From an uncultured Collinsella sp. (GTDB lineage: Bacteria > Actinomycetota > Coriobacteriia > Coriobacteriales > Coriobacteriaceae), in the NCBI GenBank assembly GCA_900547345.1, contig URGG01000062.1:1-11461 (forward strand): a stretch of DNA of 11,461 nt, given 5' to 3'. This document shows, one piece after another, positions 6,812-11,461 of this stretch (the stretch's first letter is position 1; the number at the start of each line of letters is the position of its first letter). The notes beneath the pieces are model-generated. The model was not told the origin of the DNA and ran no database searches. It was given only the letters and a program-made list of their open reading frames with translations. The translations under genes and the position numbers were made by a program.

Positions 6812-6991
6812 ATGCCCGTACCTAAACAAAAGCAGGGTCGTATCCGCACTCACACCCGTCGTTCCGCCAACATGAAAATTTCGGCTGCGGCTCAGTCCAC
6901 GTGCCCCCGTTGCGGCGCTGCCAAGCTTCCGCACCACGTGTGCCCCAGCTGCGGTTTCTACAAGGACCGCGAGGTTATCGTTACCGAGTAA
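6812..6991 (+). CDS. rpmF: 50S ribosomal protein L32
   Basis: A 59-residue L32 of the large ribosomal subunit. It begins MPVPKQKQGRIRTHTRRSAN, the usual basic N-terminus, and has an intact C+ zinc ribbon: CPRC (C31, C34) and CPSC (C44, C47), ending EVIVTE. The zinc form contrasts with zinc-independent paralogues that lack these cysteines. The start is set by AAGGAAGG (6799-6806) five bases before ATG 6812. It lies in the classic DUF177-rpmF-plsX order, with its own upstream promoter-like box and a terminator about 40 bases after its stop. Confidence 0.97.
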   Translation: MPVPKQKQGRIRTHTRRSANMKISAAAQSTCPRCGAAKLPHHVCPSCGFYKDREVIVTE

Positions 6992-6994
6992 CGG

Positions 6995-7000
6995 TATACT
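6995..7000 (+). promoter_or_regulatory. Possible -10 box (TATACT) just after rpmF
   Basis: TATACT preceded by CGG lies four bases past the rpmF stop, with no good -35 at 16-18 bases. If active, its transcript would start near 7007 and meet the hairpin at 7032-7062 before plsX. It may be fortuitous. Confidence 0.3.
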
Positions 7001-7031
7001 CTGGATGCGATGCCGTTCCAAATGGAACCAC

Positions 7032-7062
7032 AATGGCCGGCTCAATGAGTCGGCCATTTTTG
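7032..7062 (+). terminator. Intrinsic terminator between rpmF and plsX
   Basis: The arms 7033-7043 (ATGGCCGGCTC) and 7047-7057 (GAGTCGGCCAT) form an 11-bp stem with one G-U pair and a 3-base loop. A five-base T run at 7057-7061 follows. A smaller hairpin (GTTCC 7015-7019 with GGAAC 7024-7028) precedes it. It can end the rpmF message or attenuate read-through into plsX, whose start is 17 bases after it. Confidence 0.8.
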
Positions 7063-7065
7063 TAT

Positions 7066-7071
7066 AAGGAG
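7066..7071 (+). promoter_or_regulatory. Ribosome binding site that sets the plsX start
   Basis: AAGGAG lies seven bases before ATG 7079 but only one base before the in-frame ATG 7073, so 7079 is the initiation codon. Confidence 0.75.
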
Positions 7072-7078
7072 CATGTAT

Positions 7079-8098
7079 ATGAGTAACGTTCGCGTTTGTG
7101 TAGACGTTGTGGGTGGAGACGAGAAGCCTCAGGTTGTTCTCGATGGTATCGAGGCTGCACTTGCTGCCGATCCCGATATCGAGGTCTTGGCAGCTGGCCC
7201 TGCCGAAATCGTCAATCCCTTTGCTGCTTCCCACGCACGTGTTGAGGCCCTTGAGGCACCCGACGTTATCGCCATGGATGACGATCCCATTCGCGCCGTG
7301 ATGACTAAACGCAAGTCGTCGATCGTGCTGTCGTGTCGCGCCATTAAGAAGGGCAACGCGGATGCGTTCTTCTCCGCCGGTTCCACCGGTGCCATGACCG
7401 CCGCTGCCACCGCCTATGTGACGCCGTTTAGGTATCAGGCCGAAGGCAAGAAGCAGCCGGTGCGCCCCTGTCTGACCAATGCGCTGCCCAATCGTGCCGG
7501 CGGTCTGACGGTGCTGTGCGATATGGGCGCCAACCCCGATGTCGAGGTCGACGACATGGTGCGTTTTGCCCAGATGGGTAGCGCCTATGCCCGCGTCGTC
7601 CTGGGCATCGAGCATCCCCGCGTGGGCCTGCTTGCCAACGGCACCGAGGACGAGAAGGGCTCCAACTTTACCAAGGCTTGCTTCCCGGCCATGAAAGACG
7701 CCGTTCCCGGCTTTGTTGGTAACTGCGAGGGAACGGACATCACCTCGGGTAACTTCGATGTCGTCGTTGCCGATGGCATGTCGGGTAATATCGCTCTCAA
7801 AGCTACCGAGGGCGCTGCCAAGTTTTTGCTGCAGGAGCTCAAGGGCGCCTTTATGGCCTCGCTCGGCACCAAGATCGCCGCGCTGCTCATCAAAAAGCAG
7901 ATGCGCGAGATTAAGGCCAAGCTCTCTGGCGACGCCAAGGGCGGCGCGATTCTTCTGGGCCTGCGCGGCGTGGTCCTGATCGGCCATGGCGCCACCTCGG
8001 TCGAGGCTGTCAAAAACGGTACGCTCGCGGCGGCCGAAGCCGTGCGCGCCGGGCTGGTCGAGAATGTCGCCAACTCTATGGACAGTATCGTTTTGTAA
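7079..8098 (+). CDS. plsX: Phosphate acyltransferase PlsX
   Basis: PlsX converts acyl-ACP and phosphate to acyl-phosphate, the PlsY substrate for the first acylation of glycerol-3-phosphate; it works peripherally at the membrane. The 339 residues are typical. Family blocks are VDVVGGD near the start (8-14), SAGSTGA (99-105, usually SAGNTGA), LCDMGANPDV, LLANGTEDEKG (NGTEDEKG at 187-194), VGNCEGTDI, VVVADGMSGNIALK and the C-terminal GGAILLGLRGVVLIGHG. The start is ATG 7079, six bases after another in-frame ATG. Unlike the Bacillus order (plsX-fabD-fabG-acpP), plsX is followed directly by acpP, so the other elongation genes must be elsewhere. A terminator precedes it and a palindrome follows, so it may be expressed partly independently. 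Confidence 0.95.
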   Translation: MSNVRVCVDVVGGDEKPQVVLDGIEAALAADPDIEVLAAGPAEIVNPFAASHARVEALEAPDVIAMDDDPIRAVMTKRKSSIVLSCRAIKKGNADAFFSAGSTGAMTAAATAYVTPFRYQAEGKKQPVRPCLTNALPNRAGGLTVLCDMGANPDVEVDDMVRFAQMGSAYARVVLGIEHPRVGLLANGTEDEKGSNFTKACFPAMKDAVPGFVGNCEGTDITSGNFDVVVADGMSGNIALKATEGAAKFLLQELKGAFMASLGTKIAALLIKKQMREIKAKLSGDAKGGAILLGLRGVVLIGHGATSVEAVKNGTLAAAEAVRAGLVENVANSMDSIVL

Positions 8099-8145
8099 GA
8101 GCGAGTTAGAGCGCTGTTATGTGCTTCGCGGCGCACGTCGTGGGG

Positions 8146-8151
8146 TAGAAT
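8146..8151 (+). promoter_or_regulatory. Possible -10 box (TAGAAT) before acpP
   Basis: TAGAAT preceded by GTGGGG lies 47 bases after the plsX stop and about 70 bases before acpP. No strong -35 lies at 16-18 bases. The start site would fall near 8158, just before the palindrome at 8166-8185. Confidence 0.4.
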
Positions 8152-8165
8152 CAGAACCGTGTCTT

Positions 8166-8185
8166 GGTACCGCCCGGGCGGTACC
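8166..8185 (+). terminator. Perfect 20-bp palindrome with T-rich 3' flank in the acpP leader
   Basis: GGTACCGC (8166-8173) and GCGGTACC (8178-8185) are exact inverted repeats around CCGG, making a stable 8-bp stem-loop in RNA. ATTCTTTT follows, a short interrupted T tract. It could be a weak terminator or attenuator, or a dimeric repressor's operator just downstream of the promoter-like box at 8146. Confidence 0.5.
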
Positions 8186-8222
8186 ATTCTTTTGGTATTC
8201 ATGTACTATGAGAGGAAGCGCT

Positions 8223-8465
8223 ATGGACCGCTCCGAAATCTTCGACAAGATCGCCGAGGTCGCTGCTGACGTTCTGGGCGTCGATGTTGCCGAAATTAGC
8301 GAGGAGACCACCTTTGACGACCTCGATGCCAACTCGCTCGAGCGCCTGCAGCTGGTTACGGCTATCGAGGACGAGTTCAACCTCGAGATCGATGACGAGA
8401 CCCTGCTCTCGCTCAACTCTGTCGCCGACGCCGTCGACGCTATCGAAGCTGCCAAGGAGGCCTAA
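8223..8465 (+). CDS. acpP: Acyl carrier protein
   Basis: An 80-residue acidic ACP that carries growing acyl chains on phosphopantetheine for fatty acid synthesis and is the acyl donor read by PlsX. The four-helix pattern is present. The attachment serine is S38 in DLDANSLERLQLV, followed by AIEDEFNLEIDDE, the conserved helix II-III region. The residue before the serine is Asn (N37) instead of the nearly universal Asp of DSL. ATG 8223 follows AGAGGA (8211-8216) at six bases; an in-frame ATG at 8208 precedes that site and is less likely. The stop is followed three bases later by the rnc start, whose Shine-Dalgarno lies in the last acpP codons, so the two are co-translated. The short length and single domain argue against a polyketide carrier module. 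Confidence 0.93.
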   Translation: MDRSEIFDKIAEVAADVLGVDVAEISEETTFDDLDANSLERLQLVTAIEDEFNLEIDDETLLSLNSVADAVDAIEAAKEA

Positions 8466-8468
8466 GTC

Positions 8469-9194
8469 TTGGCTTTATCCGAACGACTTACGCGCGCCCA
8501 GGAAATCCTGGGCCACGAGTTCAACAATAAGGTGCTGCTGCGCGCGGCCCTTACGCATCCCTCGGCAGTCGAGGGCCAGCCGGTTTCTGCCAGCTATGAG
8601 CGCCTTGAGTTCTTGGGCGATTCCATTTTGGGCGCTGTGGTCGCACGCTCCCTGTTTGAGTCCTATCCCGAGTTTGACGAGGGCAAGCTCACTCGCTTGA
8701 AGGTGTCGCTCGTCTCGGGCGCCACGCTATCCGAGGTTTCTCACGAGTTGGGCATCGACGACATCATTATCTTTGGTGCCTCCGAGACCGGTACCGGTGC
8801 GCGCGGCCTGCATTCGGCCCTCGAGAACGTCTATGAGTCGCTCGTGGGCGCGCTGTACCTGGATGCCGGCTGGGACGTTGCGGCGGAGTTCATTCACCGT
8901 ACGCTTAAGCCGCATTTGGCTTCCGAGCGTGCCGAGCATCCTGCGAACCCCAAGTCGTTTTTGCAGGAGTGCGTGCAAGCCGACGGTCACGAGCCCCCGG
9001 CGTACAAGCTCGTTGGCTCCGAGGGCCCGGCGCATGCGCCCACCTTTACCGCTGTGGTTTTGATCGATGGTATTCGCCAGGGTCGCGGCTCCGGCTCCTC
9101 AAAGAAGGAAGCCGAGGGAGCTGCCGCGCTTGAAGCGCTCGACCGCATGGGTTACACCACCAACGGCGTGATTCTGAACAAGAAGCACGTGTAA
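8469..9194 (+). CDS. rnc: Ribonuclease III
   Basis: RNase III cleaves double-stranded RNA and processes the 30S rRNA precursor. The 241 residues contain the endonuclease domain with the signature ERLEFLGDSIL (E44, E47, D51 matching E. coli E38, E41, D45) and EGKLTRLK (E71). The second half-site is LENVYESLVGALYLD: E123 matches catalytic E117, but N120 stands where E. coli has D114. The C-terminal dsRNA-binding domain runs from ~160 to 231 (PKSFLQECVQ ... SGSSKKEAEGAAALEAL). The start is TTG 8469, eight bases after AAGGAGG (8454-8460). It sits between acpP and smc, the common bacterial order acpP-rnc-smc. Confidence 0.95.
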   Translation: MALSERLTRAQEILGHEFNNKVLLRAALTHPSAVEGQPVSASYERLEFLGDSILGAVVARSLFESYPEFDEGKLTRLKVSLVSGATLSEVSHELGIDDIIIFGASETGTGARGLHSALENVYESLVGALYLDAGWDVAAEFIHRTLKPHLASERAEHPANPKSFLQECVQADGHEPPAYKLVGSEGPAHAPTFTAVVLIDGIRQGRGSGSSKKEAEGAAALEALDRMGYTTNGVILNKKHV

Positions 9195-9204
9195 GCGAGG
9201 AACC

Positions 9205-11461
9205 GTGTATCTCAAGTCCCTTACGCTCAAGGGGTTCAAGTCGTTTGCCGACCGCGCCCATATGACGTTTGAGCCGGGCCTGACCGTCATCGTCGGTCCC
9301 AACGGCTCGGGAAAATCGAACATCTCCGACTCGATTCTGTGGGTCCTGGGTGAGCAGAGCGCCAAGCAGCTGCGCGGCCAGGCCATGGAGGACGTTATCT
9401 TCTCGGGCTCGTCGGCGCGCAAGCCGGTGGGTGTCGCCGAGGTCACGCTGGTGCTCGATAACTCGGACCATATGCTGCCCGTCGACTTTGACGAGGTCGC
9501 CATCACCCGTCGTATGTATCGCTCGGGCGAAAGCGAGTACCTCATCAACTCGAGCCCGTGCCGCCTGATGGACATTCAGGACATTCTGCACGATTCAGGC
9601 TTGGGCAAGGATACGCATTCCATCATCAGCCAGGGCAAGCTCGACGCCATTTTGCAGAGCCGCCCCGAGGAGCGTCGCGCCCTGATCGAGGAGGCTGCCG
9701 GCATCTCCAAGCACAAGCGCCGCAAGGAGCGTGCGCTCAAAAAGATTAAATCGATGGACGAGCACCTGACCCGTGCCCGCGATATCAATAAGGAGATCGC
9801 CCGTCAGCTGCGGCCGCTGGAGCGTCAGGTCGATCGCGCGCGCAAGTACAAAGAGCTGTCCTCGCGCGCGAACGAGCTTACGCAGATGCTGGCCGTCGAC
9901 GAGCTTCGTTCACTGCAGTCGCAGTGGAACGACCTGGAGAGCCGTTCCAAGGAGGGCGCTGCCGAGCTTGAGCTTGCGCAGTACCGCTTGGGCGAAAAGG
10001 AGCGCGAGCTCGAGAAGCTCCAGGTCATGCTCGAGGAAAAGGGCCTGTTTGTGGGCGATCTGGGCGAGCAGCGCCGCCATATGCAAGACGTGGTCGGCCG
10101 CATTAACTCAGATATGCGCCTGCTCGAGGAAAAGGGCCACAACATGGTGTCGCGCCTGTCAGACATGCGCGGCCAGATCTCGAGCTCCGAGCATCAGCGC
10201 CGTCGCGTGGTCGAGGAGCTCGAGGATGCGCGTGCCCAGCTTGAGGAAGTGACCGGTGCGCACATGCAGGCTCAGGACGACGTTGATGCCGCCGGTCCAG
10301 CCGCCGCCCAGCTCCACGAGCGTCGCGTTGCGCTTGACAATCAGATTTCGCAGCTCACGCGCGAGCAGCGCGATGTGCAGCGTGTGGCCGATAACGCCGC
10401 GCTCGAGCTTGCCAAGGTGAAGGACTCTTTGAGCAATGCCGAGGTCGAGGACAACATGTACGCCTCGCGCCTGGAGCAGATCGACGAGCAGCTCGAGGAG
10501 GTCACGGCCTCGCTCGAGAGCCGTCGCGACCGCGCTGAGGAGCTCGACGGCGCGCTTGATCAGGCCCGCCAGGCCCAGGTCGATGCGCGCGAGGCCACCG
10601 AGGTTGCCCGTGCAGCCCTTAAAGACTTGCGTGCCCGCGAGAGCGAGGCGCGCAACAAGCTGTCCGAGGTTCGCTCGGAGCTTGCCAGCCAAAAGAAGCT
10701 CGATGCCCGCATGGCCGACAGCTCGCCGCTGGTGAGCCGTCTGGTGGGCGCGCTGGGTGATGATGTTTCGGGTCGTCTGGGCGACGTGCTCGAGGCCCCT
10801 CGTGAACTCGAGAGCCTGGTCGAGCAGCTGCTTGCCGGCGATATCGATGCCCTGCTGTTTGATGACGCCGCCACGCTTGAGCGTGCCGGTCGTGCGGCAC
10901 TGGACCAAAAGAAGGCCTCGGGCGAGGCACTGCTGATGGCGCGCGGCGTGAGCGGCTCTGCTGCTGCTAAGGGCGCTGCCGGTTCGCGTCTGGTCGATCG
11001 CCTGTCCGTGCGCGCCGGTTATGGTCCGGTTGTCGAGGCCCTGCTCGGCGGCTATTACGTGGTCGATGACTTGGCTGCTGCGCTGGCGGCACCTGTCGTT
11101 GACGGCGTGACCTATGTGACGCCCGATGGCGCCCGCGTGAGCTGTGGCGGCCTGGTGCGCGTGGGGCTCGATGCCGGCGAGGCTTCGGGTGCTCTTGAGC
11201 GCAAACGTCGCATTCGCGAGCTGGAGGGCCTGGAGCCCGATTTAGCTGCCGTGTTTGAGCACGTGTCGGATCAGGTCGTCGAGGCCAATGCGGCCGTCGA
11301 GGAGGCGCGTGCCGCCGAGGGCGATGCCGCCGGCGAGATCGCCCGTCTTGAGGGCGAGCGCCGCTCGCTGCTCTCTGAGATCGGCCGCTTGGAGCAAAGC
11401 GCCAACAATGCCGAGGTCGAGCGCGTGCGCATCTCCAAGCGCCGCGAACAGGCAGCCGAGG
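9205..11461 (+). CDS. smc: Chromosome segregation protein SMC (5' part, cut by the window end)
   Basis: SMC dimers with ScpA/ScpB organise and help segregate the chromosome. 752 codons are present of an expected ~1,180. The N-terminus is classic: MYLKSLTLKGFKSFADR, Walker A GPNGSGKS at 31-38, then DSILWVLGEQSAKQLRG and the Q-loop region. SQGKLDAILQSRPEERRALIEEAAGISKHKRRK marks the head-coil junction. A long Glu/Arg/Ala-rich coiled coil fills about 170-505. The hinge spans roughly 508-670 (LVGALGDDVSGRLGDVLEA through VSCGGLVRVGLDAGEA), and the returning coil begins after it. GTG 9205 follows GAGGA (9197-9201) at three bases and lies ten bases after the rnc stop. The signature motif and Walker B would lie beyond the window. 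I saw no in-frame stop in the stretches I translated. Confidence 0.95.
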   Translation, partial: MYLKSLTLKGFKSFADRAHMTFEPGLTVIVGPNGSGKSNISDSILWVLGEQSAKQLRGQAMEDVIFSGSSARKPVGVAEVTLVLDNSDHMLPVDFDEVAITRRMYRSGESEYLINSSPCRLMDIQDILHDSGLGKDTHSIISQGKLDAILQSRPEERRALIEEAAGISKHKRRKERALKKIKSMDEHLTRARDINKEIARQLRPLERQVDRARKYKELSSRANELTQMLAVDELRSLQSQWNDLESRSKEGAAELELAQYRLGEKERELEKLQVMLEEKGLFVGDLGEQRRHMQDVVGRINSDMRLLEEKGHNMVSRLSDMRGQISSSEHQRRRVVEELEDARAQLEEVTGAHMQAQDDVDAAGPAAAQLHERRVALDNQISQLTREQRDVQRVADNAALELAKVKDSLSNAEVEDNMYASRLEQIDEQLEEVTASLESRRDRAEELDGALDQARQAQVDAREATEVARAALKDLRARESEARNKLSEVRSELASQKKLDARMADSSPLVSRLVGALGDDVSGRLGDVLEAPRELESLVEQLLAGDIDALLFDDAATLERAGRAALDQKKASGEALLMARGVSGSAAAKGAAGSRLVDRLSVRAGYGPVVEALLGGYYVVDDLAAALAAPVVDGVTYVTPDGARVSCGGLVRVGLDAGEASGALERKRRIRELEGLEPDLAAVFEHVSDQVVEANAAVEEARAAEGDAAGEIARLEGERRSLLSEIGRLEQSANNAEVERVRISKRREQAAE

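Noticed and set aside
8166..8185. The acpP palindrome as a FapR operator
   Set aside because: It is fully symmetrical and GC-rich and does not fit the AT-rich FapR box; no fapR is in view.
9205..11461. Tandem repeats or low-complexity DNA suggesting a repeat array in smc
   Set aside because: The recurring GAG/CGC/GCC codons reflect the Glu/Arg/Ala heptads of the SMC coiled coil, not a DNA repeat.
1..11461. CRISPR array, insertion sequence, prophage, toxin-antitoxin, tRNA or rRNA genes
   Set aside because: I saw no spaced direct repeats, terminal inverted repeats, transposase motifs or tRNA-like cloverleaf. Nearly all of the window after 632 is assigned to conserved housekeeping genes.

Overview
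The window is a mostly co-directional, plus-strand block of bacterial housekeeping genes. From about 760 onward it has high GC and strong C/G bias at third codon positions. The order fakA-like / recG / rsmD / coaD / sepIVA-like / DUF177 (yceD) / rpmF / plsX / acpP / rnc / smc, together with a SepIVA-like DivIVA-family protein next to DUF177, points to a high-GC actinobacterial lineage. A gut coriobacterium such as Collinsella is my best guess, from codon habit and gene order only.

Region by region: (1) 1-94 holds the last codons of an unrecognised gene. (2) 128-562 holds a near-consensus promoter, a leader hairpin and an Asp23/Gls24 gene whose natural ATG is one base out of frame with its body. 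(3) 632-2296 is a full-length FakA-type DAK protein. Its first 30-45 codons share the AT-richer codon style of the Asp23 gene, while the rest matches the downstream genome; the change falls on the conserved NVFPVPDGDTGTNM motif. (4) 2307-5627 holds recG, rsmD and coaD with short gaps or overlaps. (5) 5637-6747 holds a promoter, the SepIVA-like coiled-coil gene and the DUF177 gene. (6) 6753-8098 holds rpmF (59 codons), a good intrinsic terminator and plsX. (7) 8146-9194 holds a promoter-like box, a perfect 20-bp palindrome, acpP and rnc. (8) 9205-11461 holds the first 752 codons of smc, cut by the window end.

Functionally, FakA (acyl-phosphate from free fatty acids), PlsX (acyl-ACP to acyl-phosphate), AcpP (acyl carrier) and CoaD (source of the carrier's phosphopantetheine arm) converge on membrane phospholipid synthesis. 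RsmD, DUF177, L32 and RNase III serve ribosome and RNA maturation. RecG, SMC and the SepIVA-like protein serve chromosome repair, chromosome organisation and cell growth/division.

I see no mobile element, CRISPR array, tRNA/rRNA or defence system, and nothing I can defend as a wholly new system. The points most worth checking are the composition break inside fakA (chimeric assembly or recombination), the lost base at the start of asp23, the SepIVA homologue, the hairpin leaders before plsX and acpP, and two substitutions at normally invariant positions in RNase III and ACP.
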